Part shown: in pieces, positions 7,073 to 15,551 of the stretch
Layout of the letters: each line of letters starts with the position of its first letter
Numbering within the stretch: the first letter of the stretch is position 1
Origin: Gammaproteobacteria bacterium
Lineage (GTDB): Bacteria; Pseudomonadota; Gammaproteobacteria; Pseudomonadales; Azotimanducaceae
Direction: 5' to 3'
Assembly (NCBI GenBank): GCA_002704225.1
Contig: PAFU01000042.1
Span: forward strand, 1 to 45,733
DNA: 45,733 nucleotides
Translations under genes and position numbers: made by a program
The notes under the pieces: model-generated
What the model saw: only the letters and a program-made list of their open reading frames with translations
Told to the model about the DNA's origin: nothing
Database searches by the model: none

Positions 7073-8503
7073 CTAAACACCCTCACCGCCGTTGAGTGCC
7101 GTGGCCAGCCCAGCGTAACGCGGCTGGTCGATGTTGATTTGATTCACTATGGATGCCCGCAGGTGCTCGGCCAAACCAGGGGCGTTTAGATCGATCTGAC
7201 CTTCACGTAAACCCTGCACCAACTGCTCACGCAGTCGCATCAGGTCAGTGTCGCGGCTCGCCAGCAAAGACTGCAATCGTTCGCGCTCTTGATCCGCCGC
7301 GGCATCGCCCAAGGCCATTTCACGCTGCACGATATCCAACGAGTTACCTGCGACCCGCGCCAAAAACTGCGTGCGCCCTGTGGTCTCGCTCATCACCTGC
7401 TCGCGCAGAAAGTCCGTCACGCTTTTCAGCAGCTCATCGGCACGAGGCATGTCGATGTACACAGTGTCTGTTCTGGGTTCCACCAGACTGACCGGTCCGG
7501 GAATCAGCAGATTCACGCAGTCGACCTGACATTCGGAAGAGCGCCGTCCAATGCCAGGTCGTTCAACGCTTTGATCCGGTCCGTTGCGATAATGCTCCGC
7601 CATGCCCAAACAACCGACCGCCCACCAGAATGAGCCGAAGACCTGCCAAAATTTAACCGCTTGCCGATCGACTGCTTCACCCGTGACAGATTCGTAGCCC
7701 GCATAAAAATCGTCTGCCGCTCCAAACCCGCCAACGGGCAGATGCGCTCGGCCGAAGCGCCAAGAATGGGTCAGCATCCAGCCCAAGTCGCGCATAGGGT
7801 CGCCAATATGTGCGACCTCCCAGTCCAACACCGCCACGATGCCCGTGGCGTCCACCATGACGTTGCCGTTGCGGTAGTCGTTGTGCACGAGGCTGGGCGT
7901 GTAGCTGGTGGGTAAATTGTCCAGCAACCAGCGCGCGGTGAAATCAATCATCGGCTGGGGTGTTTCAAACGCTTGATAGCGCTCCCAGGTTTGCCGGACA
8001 TAGTCTTCCGGCGCGAGGTGCTGCAGATGCTGGTCTAAACCGGTGGCCTGTAAGTCGATGCTGTGGATACGCGCGAGGGTGGCACCGAACATATGTGCCA
8101 GTTGGGGTCGCACGGCATTAAGCTCAGGGGCTTTCACGATTCTCGCGCCCAGCGCTTCGCCTTCCAGCCACTGCATGACGAACCCTGCGCCGATACCGTC
8201 TTGGGGTTGCAGCACATAGTGCACCTCGGGTTCGGGTACGCCTTGGGCGCGTGCGACTTGCATCAGCAGAGCCTCAACAGCCAAACCCGGATGCTGAGCG
8301 GTGATTTCACCCTCTTCACCCCCTGCCGCCCGACGCATGGCGAGCAGCCGTTCGCCCCCGGACGAGGCGATGGTGATGCGATAGGTTTCTTGGCTGGCAC
8401 CACCGGATAGCCGCTCCAGCTTGGTCAGCCTGTCGCAGTCTTCGATCACCCGAGGCAACAAGTCACCTAGGATGTGTTCCAACTCGCTGTGAGAGGCGCT
8501 CAA
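7073..8503 (-). CDS. APH-fold phosphotransferase with C-terminal DUF6285-like domain
   Basis: Residues 1 to about 330 form an aminoglycoside-phosphotransferase-type kinase. The catalytic HNDYRNGN block has H207, D209 and N214, and the Mg-binding LDWE aspartate is D227. The final 110 or so residues (from about 355) resemble the separate DUF6285 domain that often accompanies these kinases. Relatives include the kinase half of ACAD10/11 and LvaA of the Pseudomonas levulinate pathway. There, a 4-hydroxyacyl-CoA is phosphorylated so that phosphate can leave. The gene begins 3 bases after an ACAD11-type dehydrogenase gene ends, matching that partnership. The substrate here is inferred, not shown. 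Confidence 0.87.
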   Translation of the reverse strand: MSASHSELEHILGDLLPRVIEDCDRLTKLERLSGGASQETYRITIASSGGERLLAMRRAAGGEEGEITAQHPGLAVEALLMQVARAQGVPEPEVHYVLQPQDGIGAGFVMQWLEGEALGARIVKAPELNAVRPQLAHMFGATLARIHSIDLQATGLDQHLQHLAPEDYVRQTWERYQAFETPQPMIDFTARWLLDNLPTSYTPSLVHNDYRNGNVMVDATGIVAVLDWEVAHIGDPMRDLGWMLTHSWRFGRAHLPVGGFGAADDFYAGYESVTGEAVDRQAVKFWQVFGSFWWAVGCLGMAEHYRNGPDQSVERPGIGRRSSECQVDCVNLLIPGPVSLVEPRTDTVYIDMPRADELLKSVTDFLREQVMSETTGRTQFLARVAGNSLDIVQREMALGDAAADQERERLQSLLASRDTDLMRLREQLVQGLREGQIDLNAPGLAEHLRASIVNQINIDQPRYAGLATALNGGEGV

Positions 8504-8506
8504 CGG

Positions 8507-9793
8507 CTAGCGCTCTGCCGTCGGTTCTCGCACACCCTTGGGCGCTCGCTGCCCCATGAAGCCGAAGAGATATCCGGCGACGCGACGCATTTGGATTTCT
8601 TCCGCCCCCTCAGTGATGCGATATCGGCGGTGATGGCGATAAATATGCTCAAAGGGCTTATGGCGGCTGTAGCCTAGCCCACCGTGAACTTGCATGGCCC
8701 GGTCCGCTGACTCGCAGCATAAGCGGTTGGCCCAGTAGTTACACATGGACACCTTGTCGGAGACCGAGAAAGCGCCGTAGTTATCCATTTGCCAGGCCGT
8801 CTTGTGAATCAGCGCACGCAGCATTTCGCATTGGGTTTGCAGTTCGACCAATGGAAACTGTATTCCTTGATTGGTCGAGAGCGGCTTCCCAAAGGGCGCT
8901 CGCTCCTTGGCGTATGCAATGGATTCGTTGATGCAGAACTGGGCAGCCCCCAATGAGGATGCTGCCTGACGAATTCGGTTTTCGTTGAAGAAGTGCTGAA
9001 CCACACCCAAGCCTCGGCCTTCACCGCCAAAGATCGCTTCATGCGGCACCCGGACGTCTTTCATGCTTACGCGACCGTGGTCCGTCGGCATGTTGAAGGT
9101 CCAAAGCATTTCTTCAACTTTGAAGCCTTCGCTATCCGTTGGGGTCAAAAACGCCGTGATGCCATCGCCATCACCGGCCTTGCCACTGGTACGGGCAAAA
9201 ATCAGATCGTGCTTGGCTTTGTGAATACCGGTATTCCAAGTCTTCGAGCCGTTGATAATCCACTCATCGCCGTCACGAACCGCCGTGGTTTCCATATGCG
9301 TCGCATCGGAGCCGTGGTCGGGCTCGGTTATACCGAAGGCAAAGCCTGCGCGGCCCTCCGCCAGATCGTCGATCCACGCGGCTTTTTGTTCCTCGGTACC
9401 GTATTCGATCATCAGCAACAGGCCCACGTTGTTGCCCACGATGGAGTGCTCGTTCTGTAAGTCGTTATGCAAACCCAGGCCCATGGTGGCAAAGTGCTCA
9501 CGAATGATCGCCATGCCCAAATTGCTCCCCTCTTGGCCGCCGTATTCCTTGGGCAGCGGATAGCGGTAATGGCCCGCTTCGTCGGCCAGACGCTTGGCCT
9601 TGGACAGCAGCGCCTCCCACTCTTCATTGGGTAGACCGCCACGCTCCCAATCCGTACGCGCGTCCTCGCGGCGATGGTCGAAAAAGCGGATGTTGTCGTT
9701 TTCGTTTTCCAGCGGCTTGATCGTGTTCTCAATGAACTGATCCAGTTCGTCGAGATAATCTTGCATATCTTGAGGTATGTCGAAATTCATCAT
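8507..9793 (-). CDS. Acyl-CoA dehydrogenase, ACAD11/FadE-like
   Basis: A flavin-dependent acyl-CoA dehydrogenase of 428 residues. It contains the FAD/substrate segment FAFGITEPDHGSDAT, the middle beta-domain GSKTWNTG, and the C-terminal GGLGYSR...YRITEGAEEIQ block, whose glutamate is the expected catalytic base. The N terminus (MMNFDIPQDM) allows a start at 9793 or one codon later, after AGGAGC. It leads a probable operon with a phosphotransferase and an SDR. A divergent DUF454 gene starts 207 bases away. The chain-length preference cannot be read from the sequence. Confidence 0.9.
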   Translation of the reverse strand: MMNFDIPQDMQDYLDELDQFIENTIKPLENENDNIRFFDHRREDARTDWERGGLPNEEWEALLSKAKRLADEAGHYRYPLPKEYGGQEGSNLGMAIIREHFATMGLGLHNDLQNEHSIVGNNVGLLLMIEYGTEEQKAAWIDDLAEGRAGFAFGITEPDHGSDATHMETTAVRDGDEWIINGSKTWNTGIHKAKHDLIFARTSGKAGDGDGITAFLTPTDSEGFKVEEMLWTFNMPTDHGRVSMKDVRVPHEAIFGGEGRGLGVVQHFFNENRIRQAASSLGAAQFCINESIAYAKERAPFGKPLSTNQGIQFPLVELQTQCEMLRALIHKTAWQMDNYGAFSVSDKVSMCNYWANRLCCESADRAMQVHGGLGYSRHKPFEHIYRHHRRYRITEGAEEIQMRRVAGYLFGFMGQRAPKGVREPTAER

Positions 9794-10000
9794 CTGCTCC
9801 TAGTTGTCTTTCGGAAGGGTACGACCCTAAATCGCACCAAAACGCGTCACTGTGCCTCTCCAAACACAGCGTCCTGACGTTACGTTCTGGGCAAGGCGTA
9901 TGCAACTCTTGACGCCGAGGTCCGCCTAAGGTGGCGAGAGAGGGCAACGGCCAGCCCCGTTCCCTGTTAGGCTCTGTGCATCGATGGACTGGGAGTTCGT
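9794..10000. other. Divergent intergenic region between acyl-CoA dehydrogenase and DUF454 genes
   Basis: This 207-base gap must hold promoters for both directions. A small palindrome, AGGGT-ACG-ACCCT, lies at 9816-9828, close to the dehydrogenase start, and CTGTG/CACAG half-sites occur around 9850-9870. I could not pick confident -35/-10 boxes. Confidence 0.35.
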
Positions 10001-10354
10001 TTGAAGTATTTGTGGATCAGTTTGGGATGGCTGTTTGTTGGCTTGGGGGTGATTGGTATTGCTCTACCCTTACTGCCAACCACGCCGTTTTTGTTGTTGG
10101 CCGCGCTGTGCTTCAGCCGTGGATCCGACAAAATCCACCAGTGGTTGCTCAATCATCCGACCTTTGGGCCACCCATTCGCGACTGGCAAAACAAGCGCGC
10201 CGTTTCGCGACGCAGCAAGGTGGTCGCTAGCGTGTCCATGCTCGTGTTGCTGGTGATCACGCCATTGGTTGGCGCGCCCCTGTGGGCTGCTGGTCTTCAG
10301 GGCGTCGTATTGTTGATCGTCGCCACATTTTTGTGGCGACAACCCGAACCCTGA
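10001..10354 (+). CDS. DUF454 (YbaN-like) inner-membrane protein
   Basis: A 117-residue protein with the full DUF454 pattern. The first membrane segment ends in GVIGIALPLLPTTPFLLLAALCFSRGS, a conserved soluble loop (HPTFGPPIRDWQNKRAVSRRSK) follows, and then two further hydrophobic stretches to the C terminus. The start is TTG 10001, preceded by GGGAG at 9991. It is a complete version of the shorter DUF454 protein at 3966, but the two are not tandem copies. It is divergent from the dehydrogenase operon and convergent with the DDN-like gene 13 bases away. No biochemical role is known to me. Confidence 0.88.
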   Translation: MKYLWISLGWLFVGLGVIGIALPLLPTTPFLLLAALCFSRGSDKIHQWLLNHPTFGPPIRDWQNKRAVSRRSKVVASVSMLVLLVITPLVGAPLWAAGLQGVVLLIVATFLWRQPEP

Positions 10355-10367
10355 CTTGCTCGCGACC

Positions 10368-10790
10368 TTAGCTGCGTCGCAAACGCACAACAGGAATCAA
10401 TCGATCCGTCTTCTCTTGGTATTCGATATAGGGTGGCCAGATCTCTGCCATCATGTCCCAGATGCGCGCACGATCGGCGCCTTCGACGACTTCCGCCGTC
10501 GCAGAGAATTTGTCTGCTGCGACTTGTACGCTGACCGCATTGGATGCTGCCAAATTGAGATACCAAGCCGGATGGTCTGTATGTCCGCCCTTGGAGGCAA
10601 CAATGATGTGATCGTCACCGTCTTTGCCGTAAATCAGCGGCAGCATTCTCTGCTCTCCACTGCTGCGGCCCAGCGTGGTTAACAACAAGGTCGGTACGCC
10701 TCGCCAAATGTGTCCATCTTCGCCATCGGTTGCCAGATACCGATTCATGTGATCGACCGCCCAATCAGGCAGTGTGGTTGATTGGCTCAT
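10368..10790 (-). CDS. Deazaflavin (F420)-dependent nitroreductase-family protein, DDN/DUF385-like
   Basis: A 140-residue split beta-barrel protein with the family hallmarks TLLLTTLGRSSGEQRMLPL, a DGDDHIIVASKGG strand and HPAWYLNL. Mycobacterial relatives use reduced F420 to reduce quinones and nitro compounds. I start it at 10790 (MSQSTTLPDW) because GAGGGAAAGCCT lies immediately upstream and the open frame before it shows no family similarity. Other proteobacterial members may bind FMN, FAD or fatty acids, so cofactor use is open. It is followed by convergent DUF454 and preceded by an unknown membrane protein 23 bases upstream, a likely two-gene unit. Confidence 0.85.
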   Translation of the reverse strand: MSQSTTLPDWAVDHMNRYLATDGEDGHIWRGVPTLLLTTLGRSSGEQRMLPLIYGKDGDDHIIVASKGGHTDHPAWYLNLAASNAVSVQVAADKFSATAEVVEGADRARIWDMMAEIWPPYIEYQEKTDRLIPVVRLRRS

Positions 10791-10813
10791 AGGCTTTCCC
10801 TCTTTTTGTGTCG

Positions 10814-11266
10814 TTATTGTGTTTGGCTTGCTTCCGACTGGAATGTATCCCGGGCGCGAAGCAAGGCCACCATGGGTACAGTGAAAATCAGACCCGAAAT
10901 AATGGCAGCGTTCAGACCGCCACCTCGAACGTTGACAAAATTCCAGACCACCATGGCAATGACCACTTGAGCCGCGTACACCCCTGCCCAGGGCCACATC
11001 CATGGTTTCATATGACGAAACCCGTAGGCGCCTAGGCCATAAATCAGCCAATGCAGGGGCGCTGTGGCCTTAGCCCACCAGCCACTGAGCGAGAAACCAA
11101 ACCAGATCTCATGGTCTTCGGCCACGGGCTTCAAAAACAGATCAAAGGGCATGTAGACAAATGTCATGTACACACAGAAGTAAAAAATCAAGTTCATCCA
11201 GAGGGGTCGACGTCGATAATCTTCCGCTACAGCTGCGCTCAGCCGTTGTATACGATTTGGTTCCAT
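10814..11266 (-). CDS. Unknown membrane protein
   Basis: I do not recognise this 150-residue protein. It has about four hydrophobic segments (roughly residues 22-46, 60-80, 88-110 and 115-138). Tryptophans and aromatics are frequent (WAKATAPLHWLIYGLGAYGF, MKPWMWPWAGVYAAQ), and both ends are charged. No cofactor or catalytic motif is visible. It lies 23 bases upstream of the DDN-like oxidoreductase gene on the same strand, and 27 bases downstream of a 2-hydroxyacid dehydrogenase gene, so all three may be cotranscribed. It could serve as a membrane partner for the reductase, but that is speculation. Confidence 0.7.
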   Translation of the reverse strand: MEPNRIQRLSAAVAEDYRRRPLWMNLIFYFCVYMTFVYMPFDLFLKPVAEDHEIWFGFSLSGWWAKATAPLHWLIYGLGAYGFRHMKPWMWPWAGVYAAQVVIAMVVWNFVNVRGGGLNAAIISGLIFTVPMVALLRARDTFQSEASQTQ

Positions 11267-11293
11267 TCCCCTGTTCCTCTGTTCGAGCTGCCT

Positions 11294-12268
11294 TCAGACC
11301 ACTTGGTTGAGTAAGGCCTGCCCATTCGAAAATGCCCGGATATTTGCCATAGCACACTCCCCCATGGCGACCCGAGTTTGTGTGGTGCCGCTTCCCATGT
11401 GCGGCAACAATACGACATTCGGCAAGTCGAGCAAGCTCGGAGTGACCATTGGCTCCGCTTCGTACACATCCAATCCTGCCCCAGCGATCACGCCATGTTG
11501 CAGCGCATCCGCCAAGTCCGCCTCGTTAACCACATCACCACGGGCGGTGTTGATCAGATGGGCGGTGGGTTTCATCAGTGCAAGGGATTGCGCGTTGATC
11601 AGATGATGCGTCTCTGGAGAAGCCGGGCAGTGCAGGCTGACAAAGTCTGACGCCGCGAGCAATTCACTTAACGAGCAATATCGGGCGGGCAGGCCTTGAA
11701 GGGTTTCATCGGAACGGGGTGTTCGAGCACTGTAGAGCACGCGCATACCAAACCCATAATGGGCCTGTCGGGCGAAGGCCAGACCGATCCGCCCCATTCC
11801 CACAATGCCTAACGTTTTGCCCGTTACTTGGGTAGACAGCATGTGAATAGGATGCCAACCCTCCCATTGCCCCGCGCGCACCAACCGTTCGCCCTCGCCG
11901 GCTCTTCTGGCGGTGTTCAACAGCAGTGTCATAGCGATTTCCGCTGTGGCATCGGTGAGCACGCCGGGAGTATTGGTCACGGCAATACCAGCCGTTTTGG
12001 CGGCCGCCATGTCTATGTGATTGAAGCCCACACCAAAATTTGCCAGCAGTCGGGTTCTGACAGAAGGGGCGCTGAGCAATTCCGCAGACAGCACATCGGT
12101 CACCGTCGGGCACAGTACATCGGCCCAAGCCAATCCCTGGGCAAGCTCCGCTTGGGTCATTGGTTTGTTGTCTGGGTTGACCCTCAACTCAAAGACTTGA
12201 GCCATGGCGTCTTCGACGGTCTGGGGCCAACGTCGGGTGAGTAGCACCCGAAGTTTCGAATCTGTCAC
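11294..12268 (-). CDS. D-isomer-specific 2-hydroxyacid dehydrogenase (glyoxylate/hydroxypyruvate reductase type)
   Basis: A 324-residue NAD(P)-dependent dehydrogenase. The substrate-loop NFGVGFNHID lies near residue 91. The Rossmann motif GIVGMGRIGLAFA is near 158-170, and INTARGDVVNE contains the catalytic arginine. The glutamate and histidine of the catalytic triad appear in LDVYEAEP and LLPHMGSGT. Reactions of this family include glyoxylate to glycolate, hydroxypyruvate to D-glycerate and similar 2-oxoacid reductions. Best guess is glyoxylate/hydroxypyruvate reductase. It heads a minus-strand set with a membrane protein and a DDN-like reductase, divergent from mmsA. Confidence 0.9.
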   Translation of the reverse strand: MTDSKLRVLLTRRWPQTVEDAMAQVFELRVNPDNKPMTQAELAQGLAWADVLCPTVTDVLSAELLSAPSVRTRLLANFGVGFNHIDMAAAKTAGIAVTNTPGVLTDATAEIAMTLLLNTARRAGEGERLVRAGQWEGWHPIHMLSTQVTGKTLGIVGMGRIGLAFARQAHYGFGMRVLYSARTPRSDETLQGLPARYCSLSELLAASDFVSLHCPASPETHHLINAQSLALMKPTAHLINTARGDVVNEADLADALQHGVIAGAGLDVYEAEPMVTPSLLDLPNVVLLPHMGSGTTQTRVAMGECAMANIRAFSNGQALLNQVV

Positions 12269-12374
12269 TTACGCTCCCTGAGGTTTTACCTTCGTCAAGA
12301 TTCTTTTGTTCAGCTTGTGAGAATAGACTGTCTGGCGTTCAATTTATAAATAAATAGGTTACTGGGGAGAGGCT
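12269..12374 (+). promoter_or_regulatory. mmsA upstream region with AT-rich promoter-like stretch
   Basis: The 106-base gap between the divergent dehydrogenase and mmsA includes a locally AT-rich run at 12341-12357 (TTTATAAATAAATAG), consistent with a -10 region for mmsA. A strong ribosome binding site, GGGGAGAGGCT, abuts the ATG. A matching -35 could not be chosen confidently. Confidence 0.35.
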
Positions 12375-13874
12375 ATGAGTAAATCCTACCAACACTTCAT
12401 CAATGGGCAGACGGTCCAAGGCACGTCCGGACGAACCAGCGACATTTTTAACCCCAGTCTGGGCGAGGTAACCGGACATGTCGCCCTCGCCACCACAGGT
12501 GAGCTGAACAATGCTGTGGCCGCCGCCAAGGCGGCTCTGCCCGAATGGTCTGCCATGAACCCCCAGCGGCGGGCTCGGGTGCTGTTTAACTTTAAGAATC
12601 TGGTGGAAGCCCATGCCGACGAACTCGCGCACATTCTGTCGGAGGAGCACGGCAAGGTGCTCGCCGACTCTCTTGGCGACATTCAACGCGGTCTGGATGT
12701 CATCGAATTCGCCTGCGGTGTTCCCCACCTGCTGAAAGGGGAATACACACCCGGCGCCGGACCCGGCATCGACGTCTACAGCATGCGCCAACCCGTTGGC
12801 GTGGCTGCAGGTATCACGCCCTTTAACTTTCCCGCCATGATTCCGATGTGGATGTTTGGAGTGGCCATCGCCACAGGCTGTACGTTTATTCTCAAGCCGT
12901 CGGAGAAAGATCCCGGCGTGCCCATGCGATTGGCGGAACTGATGATGGAAGCCGGCGCACCGGCCGGCGTTCTGAACGTGGTTAACGGTGACAAGGAAGC
13001 CGTGGACGCGATCATCGACCACCCAGACATTCGGGCGGTAAGTTTCGTTGGCTCGTCGGATATCGCGCACTACGTTTACCAAGGATGTGCGAAACAGGGC
13101 AAACGCGTCCAAGCCATGGGTGGTGCGAAAAATCACGGCATCATTCTGCCCGATGCTGACCTGCAGCAGGCGGTTCAGGACATCACAGGTGCAGCCTATG
13201 GCTCTGCCGGTGAGCGCTGCATGGCACTTTCCACCGTGGTCGCGGTTGGCAATGAAACCGGCGACCGTTTCGTCGAGGCCATGACCGATGAGTTGGCCAA
13301 ACTGAACGTGGGGATTTCTACCGACTCAGCAGCCGACTACGGCCCTGTGGTGACTGCCGCACACAAACAGCGCATTGAAGACTATATTCAAATGGGCGTG
13401 GACGAAGGCGCCAAACTCGTGGTCGACGGTCGCAACTTCTCCTTGCAGGGCTACGAAAAAGGCTTCTATGTTGGCCCTACCCTGTTCGACGACGTGAAGC
13501 CCACCATGCAAAGTTATAAGGACGAAATTTTCGGCCCGGTGCTGCAGGTACTTCGAGAAGAGTCGTTTGAAGGCGCGCTGGAGCTGCCATCCAAGCATCA
13601 GTACGGCAATGGCGTGGCTATTTTTACCCGCAGTGGCGGCGCGGCCCGGGAATTCGCTCAGCGGGTCAATGTCGGCATGGTCGGTATCAATGTGCCAATC
13701 CCTGTACCTGTGGCCTATCACAGCTTCGGCGGCTGGAAACGCTCAGCCTTCGGCGACGCCAACCAGCATGGTATGGAAGGCGTGCGTTTCTATACTCAAA
13801 CGAAAACAGTGACCCAGCGATGGCCCGATGGCGAGACTCAAGGCGCCGCGTTTAATATTCCGGTCATGGAGTAG
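12375..13874 (+). CDS. mmsA: Methylmalonate-semialdehyde dehydrogenase (CoA-acylating)
   Basis: An NAD- and CoA-dependent aldehyde dehydrogenase of 499 residues, the normal MmsA length. It converts (methyl)malonate semialdehyde to propionyl- or acetyl-CoA in valine, inositol and propionate metabolism. Typical MmsA features are NFPAMIPMWMF, GCTFILKPSEKDP, the catalytic cysteine C282 in SAGERCMA, and the ending FYTQTKTVTQRWP. The stretch GGAKNHGIILPDAD is also family-specific. It stands alone and is transcribed away from neighbours, so it has its own promoter. A hairpin at 13890 follows it. Confidence 0.95.
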   Translation: MSKSYQHFINGQTVQGTSGRTSDIFNPSLGEVTGHVALATTGELNNAVAAAKAALPEWSAMNPQRRARVLFNFKNLVEAHADELAHILSEEHGKVLADSLGDIQRGLDVIEFACGVPHLLKGEYTPGAGPGIDVYSMRQPVGVAAGITPFNFPAMIPMWMFGVAIATGCTFILKPSEKDPGVPMRLAELMMEAGAPAGVLNVVNGDKEAVDAIIDHPDIRAVSFVGSSDIAHYVYQGCAKQGKRVQAMGGAKNHGIILPDADLQQAVQDITGAAYGSAGERCMALSTVVAVGNETGDRFVEAMTDELAKLNVGISTDSAADYGPVVTAAHKQRIEDYIQMGVDEGAKLVVDGRNFSLQGYEKGFYVGPTLFDDVKPTMQSYKDEIFGPVLQVLREESFEGALELPSKHQYGNGVAIFTRSGGAAREFAQRVNVGMVGINVPIPVPVAYHSFGGWKRSAFGDANQHGMEGVRFYTQTKTVTQRWPDGETQGAAFNIPVME

Positions 13875-13889
13875 CCAGACGCTGGACCG

Positions 13890-13917
13890 AGGCACCGACT
13901 GCAGGCGAGCGGTGCCT
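13890..13917. terminator. Hairpin between convergent mmsA and SDR genes
   Basis: AGGCACCG at 13890-13897 pairs perfectly with CGGTGCCT at 13910-13917 around a 12-base loop, in the 80-base gap between two convergent genes. There is no clear T-run on either side, so it is a candidate bidirectional end structure rather than a textbook intrinsic terminator. Confidence 0.45.
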
Positions 13918-13954
13918 GGCTGTACGAGTTTGCCACCCTACGGGGCTGAGACGA

Positions 13955-14626
13955 TCAAGACAGTCCGTTAACGGGCACTAGCGCACCGTGGACGGCCTGT
14001 GCTGCATCGCTCCCTAAGAAACAAATTACGCTGCCTAAATCTTCTGGATTGACCCAGAGAGCAGGATCAACGGCTGGCATATCGGCCCGATTGCGCGGGG
14101 TATCGATCACCGTCGGCAACACGGCATTCACGTTCACCCCGGCATGTTTGACTTCTTCGCTTAAGGACTCGGTCAACCGCATCACCACGGACTTGGAGGC
14201 CAAATAGGCCCCCATATTGGGCCCACCTTTCAGCGCGCCGAGCGCACCAACGTTAACCACACTGCCTCGACCACGGGCCAGCAACCGGGGCACCGCTACG
14301 TTCAAGACGCGCCGCAGTGTCGTGACGTTGATGGTAAACATCGCGTCCCACAGTTCGTCTTCGGTCTCGTACACGCTGGGGCCCATGGCGAACCCACCGG
14401 CAATATTGGCCAGCACGTCAAAGTCCCCAATGCGATCAAAGCAAGCAACCAAGCTGTTTGTGTCGGTGAGATCCACCGCCACAAACTCACCAACGGCTCC
14501 GGCTTGGGGTTGGATCACATCCAGCAAGACGACGTCGGCACCTTGTTGCTTGGCCACGCGCGCGACCCCCTGACCCAGCACGCCAGCGCCGCCGGTTATA
14601 ACGATCCGTTTGCCCCCAAGTGCCAT
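13955..14626 (-). CDS. SDR-family oxidoreductase
   Basis: A short 223-residue SDR with TGGAGVLGQGVA at the nucleotide-binding loop, an NIAGG motif and YLASK as the Tyr-Lys pair. The serine normally found 13 residues before the tyrosine is replaced by Ala/Gly (NVGALGALKGG), a variant seen in SDRs from the DHPR-like side of the family. LLDV after the second strand suggests NAD use. It is divergent from a small membrane protein gene and convergent with mmsA. The substrate is unknown. Confidence 0.85.
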   Translation of the reverse strand: MALGGKRIVITGGAGVLGQGVARVAKQQGADVVLLDVIQPQAGAVGEFVAVDLTDTNSLVACFDRIGDFDVLANIAGGFAMGPSVYETEDELWDAMFTINVTTLRRVLNVAVPRLLARGRGSVVNVGALGALKGGPNMGAYLASKSVVMRLTESLSEEVKHAGVNVNAVLPTVIDTPRNRADMPAVDPALWVNPEDLGSVICFLGSDAAQAVHGALVPVNGLS

Positions 14627-14750
14627 AAGCGCCCCTCATCTAAGTTCACGTGGCTGGCATGATACGTATAGCCCATCCGAAACCCAATGCTCATTGCACC
14701 CTAACCCACACTACCGCTAGGCTCTGTCCGCACACGATTAGGAGAAGCCC

Positions 14751-15131
14751 ATGATTTATCGCATTATTCCGAGCCTTGTTGCGGCTCTACTCGCAACCAC
14801 TGCCATTTCATGGCTTTTCGACCCCGCCGCCGCAGCGGCCGGTCTTGGCATGACCTACTTGGATGGCATAGGACGGAGCACTCAGGTGGGCGATTTCAGC
14901 GCCTTTTTTGTCTTTTTAGTGATCATGTGCGTCATGGGCGTCATTACTCAGACTGGCCATTACTTACGCAGCGCGAGCTTGCTGCTACTGCTGGCTGCAA
15001 TTTTTCGCACAACGGCATGGGCACTGTACGGGGCCGAGTTGGCAACGACGTTTATTGTCGCGGAACTGGTGATGGCCGGACTGCTGTTCTTCAGTGCCTC
15101 TCGCATCGGACAGCAAGCCGAGCAGGTCTGA
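14751..15131 (+). CDS. DUF4345-like small membrane protein
   Basis: A 126-residue protein with four predicted membrane helices (about residues 5-22, 45-66, 72-90 and 97-116). It resembles DUF4345-type proteins in size and in its IGRSTQVGDFSAFFVFL segment, but I am not certain of the family. AGGAGA lies 6 bases before the ATG. It is divergent from an SDR and its stop lies 5 bases from the end of a convergent ferredoxin gene. No function can be assigned. Confidence 0.6.
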   Translation: MIYRIIPSLVAALLATTAISWLFDPAAAAAGLGMTYLDGIGRSTQVGDFSAFFVFLVIMCVMGVITQTGHYLRSASLLLLLAAIFRTTAWALYGAELATTFIVAELVMAGLLFFSASRIGQQAEQV

Positions 15132-15136
15132 TCGCT

Positions 15137-15478
15137 CTACTCTGCCTCGGAGGGGATTTCGACCACGAGTCCGTCGAGATCTTCCGTCAATCTGACCTGA
15201 CAGGCTAGGCGGCTACGTGCGCAAACCCCAATCGCGTAACTGAGAAGCTCGGTTTCGTCGCTGTGTGCCGGCTTCACCCGATCTTGCCAGCCTGAATCTA
15301 CCCAGACATGACAGGTGCAGCATGTACAGCCGCCACCGCACTGACCGATGATACCGGCCACCCCATTGTCGACAGCAACATCCATCACATGATCGCCTAT
15401 GGGACCCTGGTAGGTTTCTTCGCGCCCGTCGGGTTGGACAAAGGTGACATTGATGATGTTTTTCTGTGTATTCATCAT
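15137..15478 (-). CDS. [2Fe-2S] ferredoxin, plant/adrenodoxin-like fold
   Basis: A 113-residue soluble electron carrier. Cluster ligands fit the CX5CX2C...C pattern with C47, C53, C56 and C93. HVWVDSGW and SRLACQV are typical of ferredoxins that serve Rieske oxygenases, cytochrome P450s or Fe-S assembly. Two adjacent ATGs (15478 and 15475) can start the protein. The open frame extends further upstream but that part has no similarity. It is divergent from coaE, 73 bases away. No P450 or oxygenase is in the window, so its partner is elsewhere. Confidence 0.92.
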   Translation of the reverse strand: MMNTQKNIINVTFVQPDGREETYQGPIGDHVMDVAVDNGVAGIIGQCGGGCTCCTCHVWVDSGWQDRVKPAHSDETELLSYAIGVCARSRLACQVRLTEDLDGLVVEIPSEAE

Positions 15479-15551
15479 CACATCATAACCGCGGTCGAAT
15501 TCGCGTGGCCAGCCGGATAGTATTACCGGATACACCTATGGGGACTGTGCA

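Noticed and set aside
3966-10354. A gene duplication made of the two DUF454 proteins.
   Set aside because: They differ in length and sequence, lie 6 kb apart and have unrelated neighbours. They look like two old paralogs.
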